A stretch of 64,000 nt of DNA from RHLJ01 sp965212165 (GTDB taxonomy: Bacteria > Bacteroidota > Rhodothermia > Balneolales > Balneolaceae), in NCBI GenBank assembly GCA_965212165.1, contig OZ243096.1, forward strand, positions 2,728,001-2,792,000. The letters are read 5' to 3'. The stretch's first letter is position 1, and each line of letters begins with the position of its first letter. The position numbers were made by a program, and so were the translations under genes. The notes beneath the pieces were generated by a model, which was not told the DNA's origin, did not search any database, and saw nothing but the letters and a program-made list of their open reading frames with translations. Positions 33,810 through 41,684 of the stretch are shown one piece after another.

Positions 33810-34781
33810 ATGGCAAACCAACGATTTAAAAATAGCGGTAAAGATCCTGATTTTGATTTAGATGAATATATCTATGAAAAGTCTACTGAAGGTTCTAATG
33901 ATGAGCTTTTAGAAGATGATATATACTACCCAAAACCAACTGCAAAACGTAACATGATTGCACTCTTTATTTTTATAGTTCTTGCAGGAATTTGGGGGTT
34001 TTCTGGAGGCCCTGCTTCAATTTTTACTTTTAGCGAAGGAAGTGATGGGATTGATGTTCAGACTGGAAATCCAATCACGAATGTATTTCCCGCTCCACCT
34101 TTACCTCCTACTCCACAACTACCACCCGTTGGAGGAGATGTTAATACAGGCTATCTAGATTATTTACAACAGGTAAATGAACAGTTTCCAAATCAATATT
34201 CTGGAAGTGCAGTTCAAGGACTTTATAACGGTGGAGTTCCAATAGAATATCTATCCGTATTAAATAATGGTGGATATTTAAATGAGTTCTCTTATTCTGC
34301 AGTAATTGGCTTATTTAATGGTGGAGTTCCAGTTGAATATCTTGACCAAATGAATACAGCGAATTATTTAGATGAATTTTCCTATTCTGCAGTAATTGGA
34401 CTTTATAATGGTGGAGTTCCAGTTGAATATCTTGACCAAATGAATACAGCTGGCTATCTAGATGAGTATTCATATTCTGGTGTGATTGGACTTTATAACG
34501 GCGGTGTTCCTGTTGAGTATTTAGACCAAATGAATGCTGCTAACTATTTAGACGAATTCTCATATTCTGCGGTAATTGGCTTATTTAATGGCGGAGTTAC
34601 TATTCAATATTTAAATAGTTTAAATAGTGCCGGGTTCTTAGATACTTTCTCCTATTCAGGAATCATTGGACTATTTAACTCAAATGTGCCCGTAGAATTC
34701 CTTCAGATTTTAGAGGATCGAGACTTATTGGATGATATGAGCTATTCAGATGTTATTCAGGCCTATAATGCTGATAATTAA
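33810..34781 (+). CDS. Membrane-anchored 30-residue repeat protein 4
   Basis: The 323-aa protein starts with the family head (KDPDFDLDEYIYEKST, residues 11-26). It has a membrane helix at about 47-65 (less conserved; no DWSP motif) and a proline-rich linker (FPAPPLPPTPQLPP, about 93-106). Then come six complete 30-residue units starting at residues 131, 161, 191, 221, 251 and 281, and a half unit at 311. The consensus is S-Y-S-A-V-I-G-L-Y-N-G-G-V-P-V-E-Y-L-D-Q-M-N-T-A-x-Y-L-D-E-F. Middle units are almost identical even at DNA level, a sign of recent duplication. It ends MSYSDVIQAYNADN, the shared cap. Its stop overlaps that of the convergent ABC transporter gene by TTAA. Confidence 0.8.
   Translation: MANQRFKNSGKDPDFDLDEYIYEKSTEGSNDELLEDDIYYPKPTAKRNMIALFIFIVLAGIWGFSGGPASIFTFSEGSDGIDVQTGNPITNVFPAPPLPPTPQLPPVGGDVNTGYLDYLQQVNEQFPNQYSGSAVQGLYNGGVPIEYLSVLNNGGYLNEFSYSAVIGLFNGGVPVEYLDQMNTANYLDEFSYSAVIGLYNGGVPVEYLDQMNTAGYLDEYSYSGVIGLYNGGVPVEYLDQMNAANYLDEFSYSAVIGLFNGGVTIQYLNSLNSAGFLDTFSYSGIIGLFNSNVPVEFLQILEDRDLLDDMSYSDVIQAYNADN
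34200..34778 (+). repeat. 90-bp tandem coding repeats in repeat protein 4
   Basis: Six full 90-bp units begin at 34200, 34290, 34380, 34470, 34560 and 34650, plus a half unit at 34740. Units 34290-34559 share long identical runs such as GGTGGAGTTCCAGTTGAATA followed by the same Leu-Asp-Gln-Met-Asn codons, so the array has expanded or been homogenised recently. Confidence 0.9.
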
Positions 34782-36562
34782 ACAGCGTCCATGTCTAAAT
34801 CTCTAAACTGTAGCTCATACAATCTGCTGTATAAACCACCAATAGTGAGTAATTCTTGATGAGTTCCATCTTCAACAATTTTCCCTTTATCCATCACAAG
34901 GATTCGGTCTGCATGTTGAACGGTAGATAATCTGTGAGCAATTACGAAAGTAGTTCTTCCTTTCATTAGTCTATACAATGCATCCTGTACTTGAGCCTCT
35001 GATTCTGAATCTAGTGAAGAGGTAGCTTCATCTAATAATAGAATTTTAGGGTTTTTCAATATTGCTCTTGCTATAGCTAAACGCTGTCGTTGACCTCCAC
35101 TAAGCTTCACTCCTTTTTCACCAATCATTGCGTCATAACTTTCCGGGATTTCAGAAATAAAATCATGGGCATTCGCATCGATAGCTGCCGACATTATTTC
35201 TTCATCTGTAGCATTTATATTACCATATTTAATGTTGTCTTTTATACTTGTACCAAATAAATGCACTTCTTGTGGTACAATTGAAATATGTTCCCTTAAC
35301 GACTTTACTTTAAGATCTTTAATTGGAGTTCCATCCACTTTTATATTACCAACTTGAGGATCATAGAATCTTGGAATTAAATTCAAAAGTGTTGTTTTAC
35401 CGGCTCCACTTGGACCAACTAGTGCTATTGTTTGCCCTGCCTTAACTTCAAAAGAAATATTGTTTAAAATTGTTCTTTCATCCTCATAGGCAAATGTTAG
35501 TCCTTCAATTGAAATTTGACCTTCCGTTTTATCCAGATTAATTGCACCCTCTTCATCTTTTATCTCGGGAATTTCTTCAAGTAATTCAAAAATACGTTCT
35601 GATGCTCCAGCAGCTGTATTCACCGCAGTATATAATCTCGATGTTTGGCTAATTGATCGAGAGATATTCAACGCGTAAATAATAAAAGCCACCAAGTCAC
35701 CCGCTGTAAGTCGTTCGGCCAGCACTTCTTTTCCACCGTACCAGAATATTATTACGAGTGTTCCCATAAACATGATTCCAACACCCGACCAAAAGAATTG
35801 AGTTAGAACAACTTTTCGTCGAACCGTTTTAAACAGCTTCTCAATAGCTGATGAATATCGCTCTACTTCATAATCTTCTCGAACAAAAGCTTTCACTAAA
35901 CGAACAGCTCCCAAAGCATCTTCAGCTACAGCAGTAGAGTCGGCAAGTTCGTCCTGTATTCCTTTTGATAATTTCCTAATCTTTTGCCCAAAGTAGCGAG
36001 TCGCTATAGTTACAAATGGTACTGTGACAAAAATAACAGCACTCAATCTCCAGTTTAGAACCACCATTAGTGAAACAGAGCCAATCATTGAAAACGTAAT
36101 GGTAAGTAATTGAGGAAGTGAATCTGTTAACGCCGTTCGAATAGAACCCACATCATTAGTTAACCGAGAGGTAATTTCTCCAAGTCTTCGTTCAGCAAAA
36201 AATCGAAAGCCAAGACGATGCAGATGTTCGTATACTTTTTTCCTAAGATCGGTTACTACACGCTCACCAACCCATTCTAGATGGTAATTCCCCAAGAAAG
36301 TAAATAAGGCCTGAATAATGAAAAGAACCATTAATCCAATAGCGAGAATATTTAGTAATCCAGCATTTCCTTCTTCAAAAACTGCATCTAACAACTCTCT
36401 TAAGCCTAGAGGAACGGTAAGCCAAATAGCTGAACCAATTAAAACTACAACGGTAGCAAAGTAAAACCTCTTTCTATAAGGCTTACTTAATGCGAAGATT
36501 TTAACTAGTGTTTCTTTGAGGCTTTTAAGTCCTCTATTCTCATTTTCAACTTTTTTTCTCAT
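34778..36562 (-). CDS. ABC transporter, fused permease and ATPase (MsbA/exporter type)
   Basis: The 594-aa half-transporter has six hydrophobic segments in residues 30-310, then a nucleotide-binding domain. The NBD has Walker A GPSGAGKTTL (Lys389), a Q-loop (IVPQEVHLF), the signature LSGGQRQRLAIARAIL, Walker B ILLLDEATSSLD, and switch His in VIAHRLSTVQHAD, all in order. It belongs to the homodimeric lipid/drug exporter type (MsbA-like); a lipid flippase or drug export role cannot be separated by sequence. The gene is convergent with the repeat-protein operon and overlaps its last stop codon. It is divergent from the NfeD/SPFH operon. Being core-like, it does not by itself explain the repeat proteins next to it. 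Confidence 0.95.
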   Translation of the reverse strand: MRKKVENENRGLKSLKETLVKIFALSKPYRKRFYFATVVVLIGSAIWLTVPLGLRELLDAVFEEGNAGLLNILAIGLMVLFIIQALFTFLGNYHLEWVGERVVTDLRKKVYEHLHRLGFRFFAERRLGEITSRLTNDVGSIRTALTDSLPQLLTITFSMIGSVSLMVVLNWRLSAVIFVTVPFVTIATRYFGQKIRKLSKGIQDELADSTAVAEDALGAVRLVKAFVREDYEVERYSSAIEKLFKTVRRKVVLTQFFWSGVGIMFMGTLVIIFWYGGKEVLAERLTAGDLVAFIIYALNISRSISQTSRLYTAVNTAAGASERIFELLEEIPEIKDEEGAINLDKTEGQISIEGLTFAYEDERTILNNISFEVKAGQTIALVGPSGAGKTTLLNLIPRFYDPQVGNIKVDGTPIKDLKVKSLREHISIVPQEVHLFGTSIKDNIKYGNINATDEEIMSAAIDANAHDFISEIPESYDAMIGEKGVKLSGGQRQRLAIARAILKNPKILLLDEATSSLDSESEAQVQDALYRLMKGRTTFVIAHRLSTVQHADRILVMDKGKIVEDGTHQELLTIGGLYSRLYELQFRDLDMDAV

Positions 36563-36654
36563 GTCGATAAATTGGCAAATATAATGCCAAGTATTTGAGA
36601 TTTTTTGCTCTCAATTTACTATCTATATAATCATAGAAATGAGAGTGAAAGATC

Positions 36655-37149
36655 ATGGATGGAGAAACGCTTACTTGGATATTTTTAATTGGTGGAATTC
36701 TACTAATGGCTACCGAATGGTTGATTCCTAGTGGTGTGGCTGTGATTTTAGGGCTCAGTGGGTTAGTTGTTGGATTGACACGCTTCCTTGGACTTCTAGA
36801 TGATCCAGTAACTGCAACTTTGGCATGGGTAATAATATCTGCTCTACTCGCAATAGTTTCACTTCCAGTAATGAAAAAATATTTTGGTGGTGAAAGTACA
36901 TCAAAGTTTGCTGATGAAGATTATGAAGCTATGGATCAAATTGTAGATGTAGTTGAACCCATAGATGAACACAGCAACGGTGGAAGAATTCGTTTCCAAG
37001 GAAGTTCTTGGCAGGCACGATCATTAGATGGCGAAATCCCTACTGGAGCTCAAGTACGAATCAAATATAGAGACAATACTACGTGGATTGTTGAACCAGT
37101 TGATAAACTCGATTCACGTAATACACAAAGAATTAAACAATCAAATTAG
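36655..37149 (+). CDS. NfeD-family membrane protein (short form)
   Basis: The 164-aa protein has three to four hydrophobic segments in residues 7-75 (LTWIFLIGGILLMATEWL, VAVILGLSGLVVGL, ATLAWVIISALLAIVSLPVM). A C-terminal OB-fold follows (about 95-155) with GGRIRFQGSSWQARS and AQVRIKYRDNTTWIVEPV, the NfeD signature. It lacks the ClpP-like protease domain of long NfeD. NfeD proteins partner SPFH/stomatin proteins in membrane microdomains; here two SPFH genes follow directly (7 nt then 2 nt), which is the expected operon. Confidence 0.9.
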   Translation: MDGETLTWIFLIGGILLMATEWLIPSGVAVILGLSGLVVGLTRFLGLLDDPVTATLAWVIISALLAIVSLPVMKKYFGGESTSKFADEDYEAMDQIVDVVEPIDEHSNGGRIRFQGSSWQARSLDGEIPTGAQVRIKYRDNTTWIVEPVDKLDSRNTQRIKQSN

Positions 37150-37156
37150 AGATCTC

Positions 37157-38083
37157 ATGTTTTGGACAGCAACGCTTATTACACTCATAGTAACCTATTT
37201 TATCTTAACCAAATTATTCATCATTGTAGAATTTCGAGAAGAAGTAATTCAAGAACGACTTGGTAAATTCAAGAAAAATCTAAAACCAGGATTTCACTTT
37301 CTAATCCCTTTTGTAGATCGACCAGCTTACAGTCGAGAAATGCGTGAGCAGGTTTTAGAAGTTCCAAGCCAAACTTGTATTACAAACGACAATATTGAAG
37401 TTAATGTTGACGGTTTAGTATACATCAAAGTAATGGATGCGTACAAGGCCAGTTATGGAATTTCAAATTATCAAGCGGCTTCAGTAAACCTAGCACAAAC
37501 TACCATGCGTAGTGAAGTGGGTAAAATCACTTTAGATGACACTTTCTCAGAACGAGAAATGATGAACGAAAATATTGTTCGTGAAATTGATAAAGCTGCA
37601 GATCCTTGGGGAATTAAAGTACTTCGATACGAAATCAAGAACATCCGCCCATCCAACGAAATAGTTGATACTATGGAAAAACAGATGGAAGCAGAACGAG
37701 AAAAAAGAGCTGAAATCGTGCATTCTGAAGGATACCGTCAAGCTCGTATTTTTGAATCTGAAGGAGAGCAACAGAGTCAAGTTTTAGTATCTGAAGCTAG
37801 TCGCCAAAAACGAATTAATGAAGCAAAAGGTAAAGCGATGCAGATCGAGCTCGTAGCTACGGCCACTGCGAATGGAATTCATAGAATAGCTACCGCCATG
37901 AAAAAGCCTGGAGGAGAACTCGCTGTAAAAACGAAACTAGTTGAGCAATACATTGAGCAATTCGGAACTATTCTAGAAAAATCGAAAATATCTGTTTTAC
38001 CAACGGAGACTGCAAATTTAAAAACATTTTTTGAAGGTGTGAGCAAAATAAGTGATCACACTAACATTCAAGGGGAGAAATAG
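37157..38083 (+). CDS. SPFH/stomatin-like protein 1
   Basis: The frame is open from 37028, overlapping nfeD, but ATG 37157 is a better start: it directly precedes the membrane helix (MFWTATLITLIVTYFILTKL) and gives 308 aa, the usual length. The band 7 domain follows (VEFREEVIQERLGKFKKNLKPGFHFLIPFVDR ... VNVDGLVYIKVMDAYKASYGI). Then comes the long charged helix with repeated (R/E)-(A/S)-E-G motifs (EAEREKRAEIVHSEGYRQARIFESEGE) that drives oligomerisation. Such proteins form cage-like assemblies on the inner membrane and influence membrane proteases. Paralogous to the next gene. Confidence 0.93.
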   Translation: MFWTATLITLIVTYFILTKLFIIVEFREEVIQERLGKFKKNLKPGFHFLIPFVDRPAYSREMREQVLEVPSQTCITNDNIEVNVDGLVYIKVMDAYKASYGISNYQAASVNLAQTTMRSEVGKITLDDTFSEREMMNENIVREIDKAADPWGIKVLRYEIKNIRPSNEIVDTMEKQMEAEREKRAEIVHSEGYRQARIFESEGEQQSQVLVSEASRQKRINEAKGKAMQIELVATATANGIHRIATAMKKPGGELAVKTKLVEQYIEQFGTILEKSKISVLPTETANLKTFFEGVSKISDHTNIQGEK

Positions 38084-38085
38084 TC

Positions 38086-39036
38086 ATGGGTATCTTTGAT
38101 ATTATTGAAAACATCAGTTTTGCGTTAGTAATGGCATTTTCTTTGTTCATTTTATTTAAAGTGATCAAATCTTTTCGCTTAGTTCCAAACCAATTCGCTT
38201 TCATTGTAGAACGACTAGGGAATTACCATAAAACATTAGAACCTGGTTTCCATGCCCTTATCCCCTTTTTAGATAAGGTTGTTTATAAACAAGATTTACG
38301 GGAAGAAACCATTGAAGTAGAGCCGCAAGAATGCTTCACCAAAGACAACGTAAAAGTTGAAGTAGATGGCGTTATTTACTTAAGTGTGATGGATCCTGTA
38401 AATGCAAGCTATGGCATCACCGATTACCGATACGCTGCTATTCAACTAGCTCAAACTACTACTCGATCAGTAATAGGTTTAATGGATTTGGATGAGACTT
38501 TTGAAGAACGCGCTAAAATGAGTAAAGAAGTAGTTAAAGTTCTTAGTGTACTTGAAGTGCCATGGGGCATGAAAGTTCATCGTTACGAAATAAAGAATAT
38601 AGTTACGCCCAGAACGGTTCAAAAAGCGATGGAACGGCAAATGACCGCTGAACGCGATCGACGAGCTGTAATTGCGAAATCTGAAGGTGTGAAAGGATCT
38701 AAGGTAAACGATGCGGAAGGTATTAAAGCAGAAATGATCAATATTTCGGAAGCCGAGATGCAACGTCGTATAAATGAAGCTGAAGGTTTAGCTCAAGAAA
38801 TTGAATCCATCGCTGAAGCAACTGCAGTCTCCATTGAAAAGATTGCTGAAGCACTTTCCCAACCAATGGGAGCTGAAGCTATGCAACTTCGATTAGCAGA
38901 GAAATATCTAGGCAAGTTAAAGGGACTAGGTCGAGAAGAAAATCAGATTATTATTCCTCAAGATATTTCTAATTACGACGCGGTGATGAAAGGACTAGAT
39001 TTATCAGAATTAAAAGAAGGTGCAAAGAAGAAATAA
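38086..39036 (+). CDS. SPFH/stomatin-like protein 2 (QmcA-like)
   Basis: The 316-aa paralogue starts two bases after the previous stop codon. One membrane helix at about 10-28 is followed by LVPNQFAFIVERLGNYHKTLEPGFHALIPFLDKV, the band 7 opening, and VEVDGVIYLSVMDPVNASYGI. The charged helix (ERDRRAVIAKSEGVKGSKVNDAEGIKAEM) and the coiled C-terminus (QLRLAEKYLGKLKGLG, IIPQDIS) match QmcA. The paired SPFH proteins probably co-assemble with the NfeD protein. Confidence 0.93.
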   Translation: MGIFDIIENISFALVMAFSLFILFKVIKSFRLVPNQFAFIVERLGNYHKTLEPGFHALIPFLDKVVYKQDLREETIEVEPQECFTKDNVKVEVDGVIYLSVMDPVNASYGITDYRYAAIQLAQTTTRSVIGLMDLDETFEERAKMSKEVVKVLSVLEVPWGMKVHRYEIKNIVTPRTVQKAMERQMTAERDRRAVIAKSEGVKGSKVNDAEGIKAEMINISEAEMQRRINEAEGLAQEIESIAEATAVSIEKIAEALSQPMGAEAMQLRLAEKYLGKLKGLGREENQIIIPQDISNYDAVMKGLDLSELKEGAKKK

Positions 39037-39085
39037 CAAACACGATCGAGAATAGAGTATGTGTACTTATTTAAGGTTTCAACAA

Positions 39086-39895
39086 TTATAACGCTTTGTA
39101 GCTTACTTTTTCTTGAAGTATAGTAGAGCCATTTTGAGTTCTAAACTTTACAGGAAGCGTATTAAAGCTACCATCTCGAGCAGCTTTTTTCACATTAAAG
39201 TGAAGATGAGGTCCTGTTACATAACCTGTTGCGCCCGAGTAAGCTAAGAGTTGACCAACTCGCACTTTCTGACCAATGTTTACCACCACTCCATTTACCA
39301 GAAGATGAGAATATTCTGAAAAGGTACCATCATTGTGAACTACCGTTACATAGTTAGCTTTATCCAAATAAAATTCATCTGAACCACCTTCTGTAAAGGA
39401 TTCATCTAGATCTACAACAACGCCAGAACGAGCTGCGTAAATCTCAGTTCCTTCGGGCATATTAAAATCGATGGAATAAGCAATTCTACCAAAATGTGAA
39501 AAATCCCCATTATACCCTTGAGCAACCATCGCTTCCGTTCCAAGTTTGTACGGTAATCGATAGGCATAGCTATCGGTATGTTTTGCAAATATACTCCCCA
39601 TGAAGTAGGTATAATTTGAACTAAATCCCCATTTTTCTCTATTATTCTTGGTGGTTAATTCCAAGAGTTCAACATCAGAACCTGGGGCAAGCACTTGGGT
39701 GAGTGGAAGACGTTTTGAGGATCGTAAGTTCTCTAACTCAATCTTCAATTCTAGCGTAACAGGATATGGGTTTAAATTTCGAGCATGAACTTCAACACTT
39801 CCCTCCTTTTCAACATTATATACTTCTACTGTAGGCTTTTCCTGATGAGGACTTAGACCGAGTATGAGCACTAGTAAAAAAGAAATCGTTTTCAT
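39086..39895 (-). CDS. M23-family metallopeptidase (LytM-like), exported
   Basis: The frame opens at 39937, but the ATG at 39895 starts an export signal (MKTISFLLVLILGLSPH), giving 269 aa. The catalytic M23 domain in the C-terminal half has a first metal-ligand region with SHFGRIAYSIDFNMPEGTEIYAARSGVVV, a central SEYSHLL His, and the GPHLHFNV His motif (HxH). An N-terminal Ig-like part (VYNVEKEGSVEVHARNLNPYPVTLELK) precedes it. Such enzymes cut peptidoglycan cross-links or regulate other hydrolases. It is divergent from the sigma factor gene over 64 bp and convergent with the SPFH operon. Confidence 0.88.
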   Translation of the reverse strand: MKTISFLLVLILGLSPHQEKPTVEVYNVEKEGSVEVHARNLNPYPVTLELKIELENLRSSKRLPLTQVLAPGSDVELLELTTKNNREKWGFSSNYTYFMGSIFAKHTDSYAYRLPYKLGTEAMVAQGYNGDFSHFGRIAYSIDFNMPEGTEIYAARSGVVVDLDESFTEGGSDEFYLDKANYVTVVHNDGTFSEYSHLLVNGVVVNIGQKVRVGQLLAYSGATGYVTGPHLHFNVKKAARDGSFNTLPVKFRTQNGSTILQEKVSYKAL

Positions 39896-39959
39896 GATAA
39901 AAATGTAGTCAATCTGTTTTAATTTTGTGCAATTCAAATAGGAGCATGTATATTTAGGG

Positions 39960-40544
39960 ATGAATATGTATGTACTGTACTTATTATTTTTGCTGGCAGT
40001 TCGGGGAGTGTCAGATCAAGACGATCCAGAGCTATTACGAGCTATAAGAAATGGAGATCATTCCGCTTTTAAGAAATTCTTTGAGAAGCATCACTCCTAT
40101 CTATACCACTTTTTACTAAAGAAAGGTATTTCTGAGCAACAAGCGGAAGATTTAGTTCAACAAGCCTTTGTTATGATTTGGGAAAAGAGAGCTCAAATAG
40201 ATGAAACTAAATCCCTAAAAGCATTCCTCTTTCGAATCGCATATACACGAATGTTAAATGTATTTCGGGATTCTAAGAAATTTGATGAAAACACTGATCT
40301 AACCACCGAAGAAGAAACGTCGACACCCGAAAAATCAATGGAAACCCAAGAGTTAGGCAAAGCCATTGAAGATTCTATTGCCTCGATGCCCGAAAAGCGA
40401 CAAGCCGTATTTCGATTATGCTTCATTCAAGAGTTCACGTATAAAGACGCTGCCGAATTCCTTCAAGTATCCGTAAAAACAATCGAGAACCATATGGGAT
40501 TAGCGCTGAAAGAGTTAAGAGCTAAACTCGAAAATTTTCGATAA
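39960..40544 (+). CDS. ECF-type RNA polymerase sigma factor
   Basis: The protein has region 2 (AFKKFFEKHHSYLYHFLLKKGISEQQAEDLVQQAFVMIWEKR) and region 4 (MPEKRQAVFRLCFIQEFTYKDAAEFLQVSVKTIENHMGLALKELR), so it is an extracytoplasmic-function sigma factor of the FecI/SigZ-like type. The ATG at 39960 adds a hydrophobic 16-residue stretch (MYVLYLLFLLAV) that sigma factors do not normally carry. GTG at 40008 (VSDQDDPELL) would give the usual start, so the true start is uncertain. FecI-like sigmas are usually followed by fecR and a TonB receptor. Here the next gene is an integrase relic, and the FecR and STN-TonB genes lie 6.1 kb away. Confidence 0.9.
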   Translation: MNMYVLYLLFLLAVRGVSDQDDPELLRAIRNGDHSAFKKFFEKHHSYLYHFLLKKGISEQQAEDLVQQAFVMIWEKRAQIDETKSLKAFLFRIAYTRMLNVFRDSKKFDENTDLTTEEETSTPEKSMETQELGKAIEDSIASMPEKRQAVFRLCFIQEFTYKDAAEFLQVSVKTIENHMGLALKELRAKLENFR

Positions 40545-40546
40545 TC

Positions 40547-40852
40547 TCAATCTTCCAATAAATCGAGTGGACTTTTAATATAGCTTCCGCCCTTATTTAT
40601 GACATGCGTATAAATCATGGTTGTTTTAAGATTTTTATGTCCCAATAGTTCTTGAACCGTTCTAATGTCGTAGCCTTGTTGAAGTAATTGAGTTGCAGAA
40701 CTATGCCTAAAAGTATGTACTGAAATTTTCTTTTGAATTTTCGCTTCTTTTACTGCGTTCGCGATTGCTCTATTCATTAACTGTGGTGATTGATGGTAAC
40801 AAAACAATCTTTTCAAAACGGCTCGTCTCTTAAATACTGTTTTGTTATTCAC
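40547..40852 (-). pseudogene. C-terminal fragment of an integron-type tyrosine recombinase
   Basis: A 101-codon frame (GTG at 40852) encodes only the last third of a tyrosine recombinase: VHTFRHSSAT (His46, Arg49), LLGHKNLKTTMIYTHV (His72 and nucleophile Tyr81) and NKGGSYIKSPLDLL. The D-I-R-T-V-Q-E-L-L-G-H and TMIYTHV-x-N-x-G-G wording is the pattern of integron integrases (IntI) rather than XerC/D. The N-terminal SAM-like domain and the catalytic first Arg and Lys are missing, and a stop lies five codons upstream in the same frame. It starts 3 nt after the sigma factor stop, on the opposite strand, and overlaps the end of the CPBP gene by 8 bp. It cannot be an active recombinase. Confidence 0.8.
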
Positions 40853-41648
40853 TGGGTGACTTTTTCAGCCTGATTGTTTCTGGATTAATCTTCATTATTT
40901 TATTAATAAAGATATATCCAATCAATGCTAATAGAGCAAGAATAAGAAGTGAGGATAACAAATCATTGGAATATAGTTTTTCTTTTTCCTCCAATGCTTT
41001 CTCAAAATTGAATAGGGTATTTTGATTTAATACGAGATTAACTGAAGCATGGAATAAACCAATTATATAAATGTTTCTGATTTTTAGAATCAAATAGCAC
41101 AATAAAATACCTAATGTAACCGCCGCTAACACCTGAAATGTAATACCTAAAAAATTATTGGGTTGACTAAGTACATTTACATAATGTAAAAGCCCAAATA
41201 GACCAGAGCTAATTAAAACAGGTTTAATAATTGAAGTTTTTTGGTTCTTTCTTATAAGAGCGGGTAATACTATCCCTCTAAAAGTCATTTCTTCTGAAAG
41301 TGCAGAAAAAAATGTTGCTATAATTATTAAAGCAATACTTAAAACTCCTGCATCCCAATATGTTATTAAAACATATGATATAGATAGAACTATAATTATT
41401 GTTGTCTTAAGTTTAGTTATCCAGCTTTTCGATTTAATAATACTTGAAAAGTTAAACTCAAGAAGATCTTGTCTATAAATTATGAATATTAGAACGACAA
41501 GAGTTGCTAATTTAAAAACTGCTTTAACCCCAAAAATCCAATAGTTCGAGTCAAGAGCATCTTCAAGCAATATATCCTGTAGAAATGAGCCTAAATAGCT
41601 CATTAATAAAAAGAATAATATTAGTATTACAACAAATCTATATTTCAT
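40845..41648 (-). CDS. CPBP-family intramembrane metalloprotease (Abi-like)
   Basis: The 267-aa protein is mostly hydrophobic, with about seven to eight membrane helices. The CPBP (CAAX-protease/bacteriocin-processing) motifs are present: SEEMTFRG (Glu119, Glu120, Arg124), GLLHYVN (His155) and GLFHASVNLVLN (His200, Asn204). These residues bind the catalytic metal inside the membrane. Bacterial members are involved in bacteriocin processing, self-immunity or lipoprotein and prenyl-protein handling. Its start is 13 nt from a near-perfect 24-bp palindrome, and it sits in an AT-rich islet with an integrase relic on one side and a Cys-containing lipoprotein on the other. Confidence 0.9.
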   Translation of the reverse strand: MKYRFVVILILFFLLMSYLGSFLQDILLEDALDSNYWIFGVKAVFKLATLVVLIFIIYRQDLLEFNFSSIIKSKSWITKLKTTIIIVLSISYVLITYWDAGVLSIALIIIATFFSALSEEMTFRGIVLPALIRKNQKTSIIKPVLISSGLFGLLHYVNVLSQPNNFLGITFQVLAAVTLGILLCYLILKIRNIYIIGLFHASVNLVLNQNTLFNFEKALEEKEKLYSNDLLSSLLILALLALIGYIFINKIMKINPETIRLKKSPSE

Positions 41649-41660
41649 AATAAAAATTTA

Positions 41661-41684
41661 CCCTAGAATGATATCACTCTAGGG
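41661..41684. promoter_or_regulatory. 24-bp near-perfect palindrome upstream of the CPBP gene
   Basis: The outer arms CCCTAGA and TCTAGGG flank a TGATATCA centre; only one base pair (A/C) breaks the symmetry. On the minus strand it is followed by TAAATTTTTATT and then the CPBP start codon, so it could be an operator, an attenuator hairpin or a recombination site. The remaining gap to 41915 is AT-rich with nothing else I can name. Confidence 0.5.

Noticed and set aside
34200..34778. CRISPR array
   Set aside because: The repeats are 90 bp, contiguous without unique spacers, and in frame with a protein made of 30-residue units.
39920..39927. TAATTTTG as the sigma factor promoter
   Set aside because: Matches TAnnTTTG but there is no -33 TTG at the proper distance.
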